Of a DNA stretch of 64,000 nucleotides, positions 17,166-29,146 are shown in pieces. The stretch is from Phycisphaeraceae bacterium (GTDB lineage: Bacteria; Planctomycetota; Phycisphaerae; Phycisphaerales; Zrk34): assembly GCA_028282685.1 (NCBI GenBank), contig JANQHK010000029.1, positions 1-64,000 of the forward strand, read 5' to 3'. Every line of letters starts with the position of its first letter. Within the stretch, counting starts at the first letter, position 1. The translations under genes and the position numbers were made by a program. The notes under the pieces were generated by a model, which worked only from the letters and a program-made list of their open reading frames with translations, did no database searches and was not told the origin of the DNA.

Positions 17166-17225
17166 ATGCGTAAGACAACGACCATCATCGCCGGCGTCAT
17201 TATTATCTCCGGACAACTCCGGTAG
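17166..17225 (+). CDS. isoleucine-rich leader peptide (attenuator)
   Basis: A 19-codon frame: MRKTTTIIAGVIIISGQLR then TAG. Five of 19 codons are Ile (17184-17189 and 17199-17207), with three Thr and one Val. This is the codon bias of leader peptides that sense branched-chain amino-acid supply through ribosome stalling. It begins within a base or so of the predicted transcript start, with no ribosome site. Its stop codon (17223-17225) lies inside the 5' strand of the predicted antiterminator, so a ribosome finishing the peptide would mask that strand, while one stalled at an Ile codon would not. It ends 78 bases before the citramalate synthase ATG. It is too short for routine gene calling. 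Confidence 0.8.
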   Translation: MRKTTTIIAGVIIISGQLR

Positions 17226-17281
17226 GGCTGGCGATCGTTGTATAAGAAACACCAGACCCTGCCGGATGGCAGGGTTTTTTC
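17219..17281 (+). terminator. attenuator: antiterminator and Rho-independent terminator
   Basis: Terminator: ACCCTGCC (17256-17263), loop GGAT, GGCAGGGT (17268-17275), T run 17275-17280. Antiterminator: CCGGTAGGG plus CTGG (17219-17231) pairs with CCAG, bulged A, CCCTGCCGG (17252-17265), giving 13 pairs with one G-U, loop of 20 bases. The two are mutually exclusive because both use 17256-17263. A weaker hairpin (GCCGG 17190-17194 with CCGGT 17219-17223) could act as the 1:2 pause/protector stem. Confidence 0.85.
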
Positions 17282-17303
17282 ATTGGCATTGAGGTACAGC
17301 GCC

Positions 17304-18932
<1,629 letters not shown>

Positions 18933-19049
18933 CGGAACGCCATTCTCTGACGGCGCGACCGCAAAGCAACGACGGGTGCCCCGCAACAAAAGCCGCGCTG
19001 GCTCAAGAATACACTTTGTCCCGGCGGGTCAATGGAACCCACACGGAAT

Positions 19050-19074
19050 AAAAAAACCGCCTCGAGCCAAGCGG
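19050..19074 (-). terminator. terminator of the 42-residue lipoprotein gene
   Basis: On the minus strand CCGCTT, loop GGCTCG, AGGCGG (one G-U pair) followed by seven T, about 40 bases after the stop. Confidence 0.65.
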
Positions 19075-19114
19075 CGCGGAGACGGTAGATTCCGTATGGA
19101 TTACGGTGGAGGAC

Positions 19115-19243
19115 TTACTCAGTCGGCGGCGTTTCAGGAACGGGCGGCGGGGTCGGGGTGTCCGGCTCAGCCGGCTTTTCCTCGCAACCGACGAACAGGG
19201 CCGACACGAGCACCAACGGAAGGAGCCATTTGAACATTTTCAT
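19115..19243 (-). CDS. 42-residue predicted lipoprotein
   Basis: Short frame with lipoprotein signal: MKMFKWLLPLVLVSALFVGC, cysteine at position 20 as the acylation site (L-F-V-G-C box). The mature part is only 23 residues, acidic and very rich in Pro, Thr and Glu (EEKPAEPDTPTPPPVPETPP). It has its own promoter (TTGAAT-16-GATAAT at 19310-19337) and terminator, which argues for a real gene. Such very short lipoproteins (entericidin-like in size) occur widely, and the role is unknown. It lies between cimA (opposite strand) and the TrkA-C gene. Confidence 0.7.
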   Translation of the reverse strand: MKMFKWLLPLVLVSALFVGCEEKPAEPDTPTPPPVPETPPTE

Positions 19244-19309
19244 AAGTGTCCCTTTCTAAAAGGTGAAGTACGTTTCCGTGCGAGGCATATCTTCCCCGCA
19301 TGGTCCACC

Positions 19310-19337
19310 ATTATCAACTTCGCCGGGATGAATTCAA
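19310..19337 (-). promoter_or_regulatory. promoter of the 42-residue lipoprotein gene
   Basis: Minus strand TTGAAT (19332-19337), 16-base spacer, GATAAT (19310-19315) preceded by T, about 67 bases before the ATG. Confidence 0.45.
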
Positions 19338-19367
19338 GTCAACGCCCCGAATCGCCTTCCAGACGCC

Positions 19368-20189
19368 TCAAGCCCCGGATGTCTCCGCCGATGGGGCCGC
19401 GGCCGACTCGGTCTGTTCGTCCACCGCATCTTCCTCTTGTTCCAGCGCGGCCTGTTTCTTGCAGGATCGGACAAAAGCGGTGAAGCCATCGAGGTCGGGT
19501 CTACGTTCGTCGATATCCACCAGCACTTCTCCACGCCCGTAGAGAATCATCTTGTCCCCGGGTTCCAGCTCCGTGGCGCCACGCGGCGCACCGACGTAGC
19601 GTCCGTCGGCACGTTCGATGCCCAGGACGAGCACGCCTTCGTGGTTGAGCCGCAGATCGGCCAGGGTGTTTCCCGCCAGCCAGTCGCCCTTCTCGACGAT
19701 GATCTCGCTGATGGCGAAATCGCCCGACAAGCGAAACAGCGATACGTAATCGCGCACGTCGATTTTCGTCCAGCGGTGCAGCGCCCATTCGATGACCCGC
19801 GTGAGGCGCGCATCGAACCAGTCGCTGGAAGAAATGCGCCACAGCAGGTAAATCGCGAGGAACAGGATGATCAGGTGAAACCAGGTCTTTTCGTACCATA
19901 CATCGTTGGCGTTTTCGGAGCCGGAGAAGGACAGCAGCAGCGAGGTAACGGCCGTCACCAGGCCCGCGTTGCCCAGCAGCATCAGCAGCATGACCACGCG
20001 GCGGCGCACGGGATGGCCAACGACGGATTCCGATTCCTGCGTGGTGAACCCGGAACCGGTGAAAGCCGATCGCGCCTGGAACCGTGCCGCTTCGGCACTC
20101 AGACCGGTCAGCGTCAGCGCGACCGCCGCCACCTTCACCACCAGTATCGATATCAGGATCACCAGCAACAACGATAACAGGGAGAGCAT
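19368..20189 (-). CDS. membrane protein with TrkH-like segment and TrkA-C domain
   Basis: The product is 273 residues from ATG 20189, chosen because AGGAGG lies nine bases upstream; ATG 20198 would be too close to that site. It has about three membrane segments (residues about 1-27, 64-85, 105-122). Between the first two lies ARSAFTGSGFTTQESESVVG, which resembles the pore-loop filter region of TrkH/Ktr potassium transporters, followed by HPVRRRVVMLLMLLGNAG. After a linker, residues about 165-240 form a TrkA-C-type ligand domain (ISEIIVEKGDWLAGNTLADL, GVLVLGIERADGRYVGAPRG, LEPGDKMILYGR). The tail is acidic. It is too small to be a full transporter. A regulatory role in ion homeostasis is inferred from the domains. 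Confidence 0.75.
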   Translation of the reverse strand: MLSLLSLLLVILISILVVKVAAVALTLTGLSAEAARFQARSAFTGSGFTTQESESVVGHPVRRRVVMLLMLLGNAGLVTAVTSLLLSFSGSENANDVWYEKTWFHLIILFLAIYLLWRISSSDWFDARLTRVIEWALHRWTKIDVRDYVSLFRLSGDFAISEIIVEKGDWLAGNTLADLRLNHEGVLVLGIERADGRYVGAPRGATELEPGDKMILYGRGEVLVDIDERRPDLDGFTAFVRSCKKQAALEQEEDAVDEQTESAAAPSAETSGA

Positions 20190-20270
20190 GGTCACCATCC
20201 TCCTGGTCGGATCGGTTGGGACCACATCAGCGTATCCCCCGGCATGGGCCGAAGGCAACCGTCGCGCCCC

Positions 20271-20300
20271 TTGTCATCTGCCAACGCACCATGTTACAAA
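20271..20300 (+). promoter_or_regulatory. promoter of the esterase gene
   Basis: TTGTCA (20271-20276), 18-base spacer, TACAAA (20295-20300), 32 bases before the ATG. Confidence 0.4.
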
Positions 20301-20332
20301 TACCGTCACGCGAGAAGGAAAGGGGATCACAC

Positions 20333-21652
20333 ATGAAGCAAACGCCATTCACCCAGGCCATCCCGATCGCACTGATCGTCGTGCTGGGCGCGGCCGCCAC
20401 CGTCCGGGCCGAGCGGACGCTGAAGCATCTGGAACATGCCACGGGGAAATTCGTCTATTTCGTGGTGGCGCCCGATGCGCTGAAAGGCCGCAAGGACCTG
20501 CCGGTGCTGGTCTACCTGCACGGCATCGGCTCGGCCGGCGCCACCACGGACGTGATGCTTCAGAAGGAAGGGATCATACGACGGGCCGAGCGGGACAAGC
20601 AGTTCCCGTTCATCCTGGTCGCGCCGCAGGCATCCAGTCATTGGGGCAGCAACAACAACATCGACCGCGCCATTGCCGCACTGGACCGGGTGCTCACCGA
20701 TTATCCCTGCGACAAGGATCGGGTGTATTTGTGCGGATTCTCCGCCGGGGGATTCGGGACGGTGGCTTGTGCGAAAAAGTATCCGATGCGCTTCGCGGCG
20801 ATCAGCCCGGTAGCCGGGGCCAGCGATTCCGCCGCCAAGGCCGTGGCGCACATACCGATCTGGGTGTTCCACGGCGATGCGGACCCCACGGTGGGCGTGG
20901 GATCGAGCCGATCCATGGTCGCGGCGCTGGCGCGATCGAACGCCACGGAACTGCGATACACCGAGACGCCGGGTCTCGCCCACAGCACGCGCAACGCCTG
21001 GGGCAAGCACCTGTGGGAATGGCTGCTGACACACCGGGTCAGTGAGCTGAAGCGTCAGCCGATGCAGCCGCGCATGATCGATGCGCCCAACTGGCACAAC
21101 ATGCCGCTGGAAGTACGGTTCATTCTGGATCGTCGCGGCGCTCCGTCATTGCCGCCGATGGGTTCGCCTCCCGCCGCGCTGCGGTCGACCGTCTCGCCGT
21201 TGCGCAGCGGACGCTACGCCGAAGCGCGCGAGAAACTGCGTGCCCTGCTGGATGCACCGGACACATTGGGGGAAGCGAACAGGCGGACCGCCGAGAAACT
21301 GATCCGGCACATCGACGACCATGAACAGCGTCTGGAAAGCCAAGCCAGGTCACTGAGCGAACACGCCGACTACGGCACGGCCAGGTTTCTTCTGGAAACC
21401 CTGAAACGACAATACCGTGGAGCCGAATCGGCCAAGCGTGCTGAAGAAACGTTGGCCTCGTGGCGCAGCGATCCACAGATGCGTAAGGAAATCAAGGCCG
21501 GGGAAATGTTCGCCAAAATACAAAAACAGGCGACAAGCATGCCCGGGGACCAAGCGATCAAAACGTACGAGGGCTTCCTCAAGCGTTACGGCGACAGCAA
21601 GGCCGCGGAACTGGCACGCAAGGAAATTAAGAAGCTGAACAAATCCAAATAG
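20333..21652 (+). CDS. secreted alpha/beta hydrolase (PHB depolymerase/esterase-like)
   Basis: Exported serine hydrolase. The 439-residue product from ATG 20333 (AAGGGG site) has a signal peptide ending near VRA|E (residue 25). The alpha/beta-hydrolase core shows LPVLVYLHGIGSAG (oxyanion region, about 60-73), nucleophile elbow LCGFSAGGFGTVA (Ser about 140), acid VFHGDADPTV and general-base PGLAHSTRNAW. This set resembles feruloyl esterase and poly-hydroxybutyrate depolymerase-like enzymes. The last 170 residues are helical and charged, with a repeat-like look (GRYAEAREKLRALLDAPDTL, AELARKEIKKL), and may be TPR-like. Substrate cannot be told. Confidence 0.85.
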   Translation: MKQTPFTQAIPIALIVVLGAAATVRAERTLKHLEHATGKFVYFVVAPDALKGRKDLPVLVYLHGIGSAGATTDVMLQKEGIIRRAERDKQFPFILVAPQASSHWGSNNNIDRAIAALDRVLTDYPCDKDRVYLCGFSAGGFGTVACAKKYPMRFAAISPVAGASDSAAKAVAHIPIWVFHGDADPTVGVGSSRSMVAALARSNATELRYTETPGLAHSTRNAWGKHLWEWLLTHRVSELKRQPMQPRMIDAPNWHNMPLEVRFILDRRGAPSLPPMGSPPAALRSTVSPLRSGRYAEAREKLRALLDAPDTLGEANRRTAEKLIRHIDDHEQRLESQARSLSEHADYGTARFLLETLKRQYRGAESAKRAEETLASWRSDPQMRKEIKAGEMFAKIQKQATSMPGDQAIKTYEGFLKRYGDSKAAELARKEIKKLNKSK

Positions 21653-21831
21653 CGATACTCATCCACCAATCGATCGCCTGGAGCGCGATTAACGGCCTGG
21701 GCAGCCGCACACCGATTAAGCAGCAACATATCTGCACGGGCTGACTTGCTTAAATGATGGGCAGCGGCATTCGGCTTGCCTGGAAGCCCTAATTGTCTGC
21801 CGGAAAAGCGTTTACCTGCGCGACAAGCATC

Positions 21832-21847
21832 TGGCACGCGATTTGTC
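21832..21847 (+). promoter_or_regulatory. sigma-54-like promoter of amtB-glnB
   Basis: TGGCACG, CGAT, TTGTC. Compared with the sigma-54 consensus TGGCACG-N4-TTGCW, the -24 box is perfect with the right spacing, and the -12 box has G then T instead of GC. The start would be near 21858, about 74 bases before amtB. Nitrogen-controlled amtB-glnK operons often use sigma-54 and NtrC. No clear NtrC sites were seen, only an inverted repeat TTAAGCA / TGCTTAA (21716-21722 and 21747-21753) upstream. Confidence 0.45.
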
Positions 21848-21931
21848 ATGACTGCGGCAACAAGTGACCGGCGAGCGGTATCGCGCCGTCACCTCGAAGC
21901 AGACAGTGGAACCCACATCAAGGAGCATCGC

Positions 21932-23260
21932 ATGAAGACGGGACGATTATTCGCCATGGGCCTGTTGGCGGCGGCGGCGCTGCTGGGCATCACCGACTTC
22001 GCTGCCGCGCAGGAAGGTGAAACCGTATTCGCCAACGACCCCGACACCGGCATCACCGCTTGGATGCTCACCTCCACCGCCCTGGTCCTGCTCATGGTGC
22101 CGGGGCTGGCGCTGTTCTACGGCGGACTGGTGCGCACCAAGAACGTGCTCGGCACGATGATGCACAGCTTCGCCGCCATGGCGATCATCGGCGTGCTCTG
22201 GGCCGTCGTCGGTTACGCGATGACGTTCGGGGATACGATCGGCGGCATCATCGGCTGGGCCAGTGACAAGTTCATGCTCGCGGGCACCGACACCGCCAAG
22301 ATGGCCATGGACACCGAGAACGGCGTCACCAGTTGGATCCCCGAGCCGGTCTTCGCGATGTTCCAGGGTAAGTTCGCCATCATCACGCCGGCCCTGATCG
22401 CCGGGGCCTTCGCCGAGCGCGTGCGTTTCCTCGGCTACTGCGTGTTCATCGCGCTGTGGTCGTTGCTGGTCTACAACCCGCTGGCGCACATCGTCTGGGG
22501 CGGCGGATTTCTCACCGGGGAAGCGATCGACTTCGCCGGCGGAACCGTCATCCATATTTCAGCCGGTGTCAGCGGACTCATCGCCGTACTCTACCTCGGC
22601 GCCAGACGCGGGTACCCGAAAGTCGCCATGCACCCCAACAATCTCGTCCTGACCATGCTCGGTGCGGGACTGTTGTGGGTGGGCTGGTTCGGCTTCAACG
22701 CCGGTTCGTCCGTCAGCTCGGGCATGCAAACGGCTCAAGCGCTGATGGTGACGCAGATCGCCGCCGCCGCCGGAGCATTGGTGTGGATCATCATTGAAGG
22801 CATCCAGCACGGGAAGGCGACTTCCCTGGGTATGGCGTCGGGCATTCTGGCCGGACTGGTCGCCATCACCCCCGCCGCGGGAGATGTCACGCCGCTGGGC
22901 GCCATCCTCCTCGGTGGTGCGGCCTCCATCGCCTGCTACCTGGCGATCCTGCTGAAAAACCGGCTCGGCTACGACGACACGCTCGATGTCTTCGGCATTC
23001 ACGGCATGGCCGGCATCATCGGCGCACTGGGACTGACCTTCTTCCTGCGCAGCGTGCCCGACCACGGCGTCGCCACGCAGTTCTGGTTCCAGGTCAAGGG
23101 CGTCGGCGTCTCCATCGCGTTCGCGGTGGTGGTGACCATCGTTCTGGTGATCCTGATCGACAAAACCATCGGGCTGCGACTGCCGCAGGACGATGAAATG
23201 GCCGGCATGGATCACTCCCTGCACGGCGAGCACGGCTACGGCCTGCTGAACGTTGGCTGA
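21932..23260 (+). CDS. amtB: ammonium transporter
   Basis: Trimeric inner-membrane channel for ammonium/ammonia. The 442-residue product from ATG 21932 (AGGAG site) has a cleavable signal (ending FAAAQ), then about 11 membrane helices: WMLTSTALVLLMVPGLALFYGGLVRTKNVL is the classic first block. EAIDFAGGTVIHISAGVSGL carries the conserved pore-mouth Asp and first twin His, and FGIHGMAGIIGALG carries the second twin His. The C-terminal tail (GLRLPQDDEMAGMDHSLHGE, then HGYGLLN) is the cytoplasmic segment that contacts P-II proteins. It is followed 32 bases later by glnB, the standard pairing. Confidence 0.96.
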   Translation: MKTGRLFAMGLLAAAALLGITDFAAAQEGETVFANDPDTGITAWMLTSTALVLLMVPGLALFYGGLVRTKNVLGTMMHSFAAMAIIGVLWAVVGYAMTFGDTIGGIIGWASDKFMLAGTDTAKMAMDTENGVTSWIPEPVFAMFQGKFAIITPALIAGAFAERVRFLGYCVFIALWSLLVYNPLAHIVWGGGFLTGEAIDFAGGTVIHISAGVSGLIAVLYLGARRGYPKVAMHPNNLVLTMLGAGLLWVGWFGFNAGSSVSSGMQTAQALMVTQIAAAAGALVWIIIEGIQHGKATSLGMASGILAGLVAITPAAGDVTPLGAILLGGAASIACYLAILLKNRLGYDDTLDVFGIHGMAGIIGALGLTFFLRSVPDHGVATQFWFQVKGVGVSIAFAVVVTIVLVILIDKTIGLRLPQDDEMAGMDHSLHGEHGYGLLNVG

Positions 23261-23292
23261 TTGGCACAGTGAAAATACAGGAGCATTGACTC

Positions 23293-23637
23293 ATGAAACT
23301 GATTACGGCAATTATTCAACCGGATCGTCTCGACGCCGTGCGCGAGGCGCTGATCAAACACGAAGTATTCCGCATCACGGTCAGCCGGTGCGCGGGGCGA
23401 GGCCGGGCGGAGGAAATCGATCTTTACCGCGGCGCCGAGGTGGCCCCGGACCTGATCCCCAAGGTCCGCATCGACATCGCCTGCAACGAGGACTTCGTCG
23501 AGCCGGCCATCGAAGCCATCTGCACCGCGGCGCGCCACGGCGACAGCGGCACCATCGGCGACGGCAAGATCATGGTGACCAATCTGGAGCAAATCGTGCG
23601 CATCCGCACGGGCGAACGCGGAAGCGAGGCGATTTAA
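23293..23637 (+). CDS. glnB: P-II nitrogen regulatory protein
   Basis: Trimeric signal protein that senses 2-oxoglutarate and ATP/ADP and blocks AmtB when nitrogen is plentiful. The 114-residue product has the opening MKLITAIIQPDRLDAVREAL, a T-loop containing DLYRGAE with the tyrosine that is uridylylated in relatives, the B-loop SGTIGDGKI and the ending VRIRTGERGSEAI. Compared with E. coli GlnB the T-loop stem is one residue shorter (GRGRAEEIDLYRG) and the B-loop region about four longer (AARHGDSG). AGGAG precedes the start. Pairing with amtB suggests GlnK function. Confidence 0.95.
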   Translation: MKLITAIIQPDRLDAVREALIKHEVFRITVSRCAGRGRAEEIDLYRGAEVAPDLIPKVRIDIACNEDFVEPAIEAICTAARHGDSGTIGDGKIMVTNLEQIVRIRTGERGSEAI

Positions 23638-23687
23638 CCCACCCCGAGCGCCACAGCGAAGGGGTTACACCCGCCAAACCCGAAACG

Positions 23688-23712
23688 AAAAACCCCGCCA
23701 CGAAAGGCGGGG
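23688..23712 (-). terminator. Rho-independent terminator of leuS
   Basis: Minus strand CCCCGCC, loop TTTCGT, GGCGGGG, then TTTTT. The stem begins directly at the leuS stop codon. Confidence 0.85.
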
Positions 23713-26595
<2,883 letters not shown>

Positions 26596-26663
26596 GGCGA
26601 CCAGTATACGCACCGGATGCACCGGCTAAAAGTTTCGGAGGAACCGCGCGACGGAACGGTGGA

Positions 26664-28112
26664 TCAGTTCTGCTGCGCGGTCCGCTTGTTGGCCAGATCT
26701 TCCAGGTACTTCTTCGCCTCGCCGACGAGATAAAAGCTGCCGGTCACGCAGATCAAATCCTCGCGGCTGACGGCGCGTGCGGCCAGATCCAAGGCCTCGG
26801 GCAACGTCGGAGCCGCCTGGGCCATCTTGTCGGAAATCTCGCTGAACTGCGCAAGCAACTCGTGCGGGTCGGCGGCGCGCGGATTCGACTTGGCCTTGGT
26901 GAAGATCACCTTGTCGGCGCCGAGGTTCACCTCGCCCAGCAACTTCATCACTTCCTTGTCGGCGGCGCAGCCGAAGATCATCACCAGTGAATCGTACGGA
27001 ATGTGCGCGCCGATCGCCTTGACCAGCGCGGCGATGGAGGCCGGATTATGGGCCCCGTCGATCATGATGCGCGGTTCATCCCAGACCTGCTCCATACGCC
27101 CGGGCAGATCGGTCGCCGCCAGACCATCGACAATCTTGTCTTCCGCGGTGGCGAAGCCCTGCGCGCGGAGTTTATCCAGAATCGCAATCGCCAGGCCGCA
27201 GTTCAGCGCCTGGTGCTCGCCCTGCAGGGGCACCGCCAGGTGTTCGTACAAGCCGTTCGTGGTGGACAGGCAAATCCGCATGTGCGGGCCCAACTCGCGC
27301 GTGGCCTCGAACCGGTAGCTGAACTCGATATCCTGCCCGGTCACTTCCAGTTCCGCGCCGATTTTTTCCGCCTGGGCGCGCAAGACCTCGGCGACCTTCG
27401 GCTCCTGCTGGATCGTCAACACGGGCACGCTCTTCTTCATGATGCCCGCCTTCTCGTAGGCGATCTTCTCCAGGTCATCGCCGAGCACGTGGGTGTGATC
27501 GTGACTGATCTGGGTGATCCCGCAGACCAGCGGCGTGACGACGTTGGTCGCATCGAGCCGACCGCCCAGGCCCGTTTCCAGAATCGCGATGTCCACCGCC
27601 TGGTCGGCGAAGTGCATCAACGCGCAAGCTGTCATGATCTCGAAGAACGAGGGCTTGCCGCGCATCCGGGCGGTCTTGGTTTTGACCTGCTTGATCAACT
27701 CGGTCAGATCGGCATGGCTGATCATCTGCCGATCGATCTGGATCCGCTCGCGGAGATCGGTCAGGTGAGGCGAGCTGAACAGCCCGACGGTGTATCCACA
27801 GCTGCGCAGCATCGATTCCAGCATCGCGCAGGTCGATCCCTTGCCCTTGGAGCCGGCGATATGAACGCACTTGAGTTGCTTTTCAGGGCTACCCAGCGCC
27901 CGCAGCAACTTCTTCATCCGGTCCAGATTGAAGGTGGTGGTGTTATATCGGACGATGCGCTGGCGTTCGTAGTCGGTATGCTGGGCCAGCCAGCGCATAG
28001 CGGTGGTGTAAGTTGTTATTTTGTCGGAAGTTGAAGACGATTTGGCACGCTGACCGCCGCCGGATCGTTTCGCCTTCTTCGTTGTACTCTTGGAGGTCTT
28101 GGTGGGAGGCAT
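26664..28112 (-). CDS. folC: bifunctional dihydrofolate/folylpolyglutamate synthase
   Basis: Adds glutamate to dihydropteroate and folates. The 482-residue product from ATG 28112 has a Lys/Ser-rich N-terminal extension of about 30 residues (KTSKSTTKKAKRSGGGQRAK) before the family start. The core shows the P-loop HIAGSKGKGSTCAMLESML, SSPHLTDLRERIQID, ILETGLGGRLDATNVV, ITQISHDHTHVLGDDLEKIAYEKAGI and the C-terminal Mur-ligase landmarks MIDGAHNPASIAAL. A GTG six bases upstream is an alternative start. Divergent from leuD. The basic extension is unusual and of unknown role. Confidence 0.95.
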   Translation of the reverse strand: MPPTKTSKSTTKKAKRSGGGQRAKSSSTSDKITTYTTAMRWLAQHTDYERQRIVRYNTTTFNLDRMKKLLRALGSPEKQLKCVHIAGSKGKGSTCAMLESMLRSCGYTVGLFSSPHLTDLRERIQIDRQMISHADLTELIKQVKTKTARMRGKPSFFEIMTACALMHFADQAVDIAILETGLGGRLDATNVVTPLVCGITQISHDHTHVLGDDLEKIAYEKAGIMKKSVPVLTIQQEPKVAEVLRAQAEKIGAELEVTGQDIEFSYRFEATRELGPHMRICLSTTNGLYEHLAVPLQGEHQALNCGLAIAILDKLRAQGFATAEDKIVDGLAATDLPGRMEQVWDEPRIMIDGAHNPASIAALVKAIGAHIPYDSLVMIFGCAADKEVMKLLGEVNLGADKVIFTKAKSNPRAADPHELLAQFSEISDKMAQAAPTLPEALDLAARAVSREDLICVTGSFYLVGEAKKYLEDLANKRTAQQN

Positions 28113-28224
28113 AATCACACTAATTTAGCAAAGTCGAAGCACGATGTCAACGATGCGAGCGTAAGTGCATGATAAAAAGCGACTTACATCGTCATTTGGA
28201 AATTTTGCCAATTTTACCCCTCAT

Positions 28225-28253
28225 TTGGGCGCCGATGTCGGCTCGGCTATACT
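28225..28253 (+). promoter_or_regulatory. promoter of leuD
   Basis: TTGGGC (28225-28230), 17-base spacer, TATACT (28248-28253), start near 28260, leaving a leader of about 30 bases that is too short for an attenuator. Confidence 0.55.
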
Positions 28254-28289
28254 CACGCGATTCTCACCCATTGTTACGGGAGTTCGGCC

Positions 28290-28847
28290 ATGGAAGATCG
28301 CATCCGCGGAAAAGCTTTTGTCCTCGGCGACGACATCGATACCGATCAGATCATCCCCGCCGAGTACCTTTCCTATAACCCGTCCGATCCCGAGGAACGC
28401 AAGTATTTCGGCATGTACGCCTGCTGCGGCGTGCCGGCGGGCCAGCGCGGCCTGCCCGATGGAAATATCCCCTTCGTCCGCGAGGGCCGGTTCAACAGCG
28501 ACTTCACCATCATCATCGGCGGAAAAAACTTCGGCTGCGGCTCCAGCCGGGAACATGCCCCGTTGGCCATCGCCGAGGCCGGGGGAAAGGCCGTCGTCGC
28601 CGAGTTCTACGCCCGCATCTTCTTCCGCAACTCCGTCAACGGCGGGTACCTGGTCCCCTGCGAATCGACACAACGTCTCGTCGACGAAATCAACACCAGC
28701 GACGATTGCGAAATCGACATCAGCGCCTCGAAACTGCTCAACCATACTTCCGGTAAAAGCTACGACCTCAAACCGCTGGGCGAAGTCAAGCCGATCATCG
28801 AAGCCGGCGGCGTGTTCGACTACGCCAAACAATCGGGGATGCTGTGA
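28290..28847 (+). CDS. leuD: 3-isopropylmalate dehydratase small subunit
   Basis: With LeuC, isomerises 2- to 3-isopropylmalate in leucine synthesis. The 185-residue product begins MEDRIRGKAFVLGDDIDTDQ and has IIPAEYLSYNP, the swivel-domain motif GGKNFGCGSSREHAPLAI (about 78-95) and YARIFFRNSVNGG. It lacks the YLRM-type residues that mark other aconitase-family small subunits, and the cysteine-rich FGMYACCG segment is typical of this LeuD group. leuC is not in the window. It stands as a single gene with its own promoter and terminator. A related function such as citraconate isomerisation in the citramalate pathway is also possible. Confidence 0.9.
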   Translation: MEDRIRGKAFVLGDDIDTDQIIPAEYLSYNPSDPEERKYFGMYACCGVPAGQRGLPDGNIPFVREGRFNSDFTIIIGGKNFGCGSSREHAPLAIAEAGGKAVVAEFYARIFFRNSVNGGYLVPCESTQRLVDEINTSDDCEIDISASKLLNHTSGKSYDLKPLGEVKPIIEAGGVFDYAKQSGML

Positions 28848-28855
28848 GCTGGAAA

Positions 28856-28888
28856 AGCTGTCAGCTATAAGCTTTCAGCTATCAGCTT
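28856..28888. repeat. AGCT(N)TCAGCT short repeat run
   Basis: Tandem and inverted copies of AGCTgTCAGCT / AGCTtTCAGCT / AGCTaTCAGCT. A degraded relative (TAGCTGTCAGCGGTCAG) lies at 16236-16252, after the ClpS-like gene. Both sit just 3' of coding genes. Confidence 0.5.
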
Positions 28889-28919
28889 GGGACACATGAG
28901 GTGAAATGAATCACAATAC

Positions 28920-28947
28920 GCCCTCGCCGTGGAAGGCGTGGGCTTTT
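28920..28947 (+). terminator. terminator of leuD
   Basis: GCCC T CGCC, loop GTGGAA, GGCG T GGGC with a single T-T mismatch, followed by TTTT, 72 bases after the leuD stop. Confidence 0.65.
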
Positions 28948-29058
28948 CATGTAATGAGAATGGATTCACGATTCAGCCGCGATCAGACCTGATCGCGCGC
29001 GATGTAGGCACATCGCAGCTGATCTCAGGTCTCAAGACTCAGGACTTGCCCATAATGC

Positions 29059-29083
29059 AAAAACCCCGCCTCCGGCGGGGTTT
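29059..29083. terminator. bidirectional terminator between leuD and the B12-binding gene
   Basis: CCCCGCC, loop TCC, GGCGGGG, flanked by AAAAA on the left and TTT on the right, so it can serve the minus-strand B12 gene (TTTTT tail) and, more weakly, leuD read-through. Confidence 0.75.
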
Positions 29084-29146
29084 GCACCTCCGTGCGAAAA
29101 TGCGCGTCCCTCCGTGGGACCGGGGCCTCCTCCTTGGCCCTGTTTT

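Noticed and set aside
28169-28378. Leucine-rich ORF upstream of leuD as a leader peptide
   Set aside because: It has several Leu codons but overlaps the leuD start in another frame, begins upstream of the predicted promoter, and no terminator/antiterminator pair is present.
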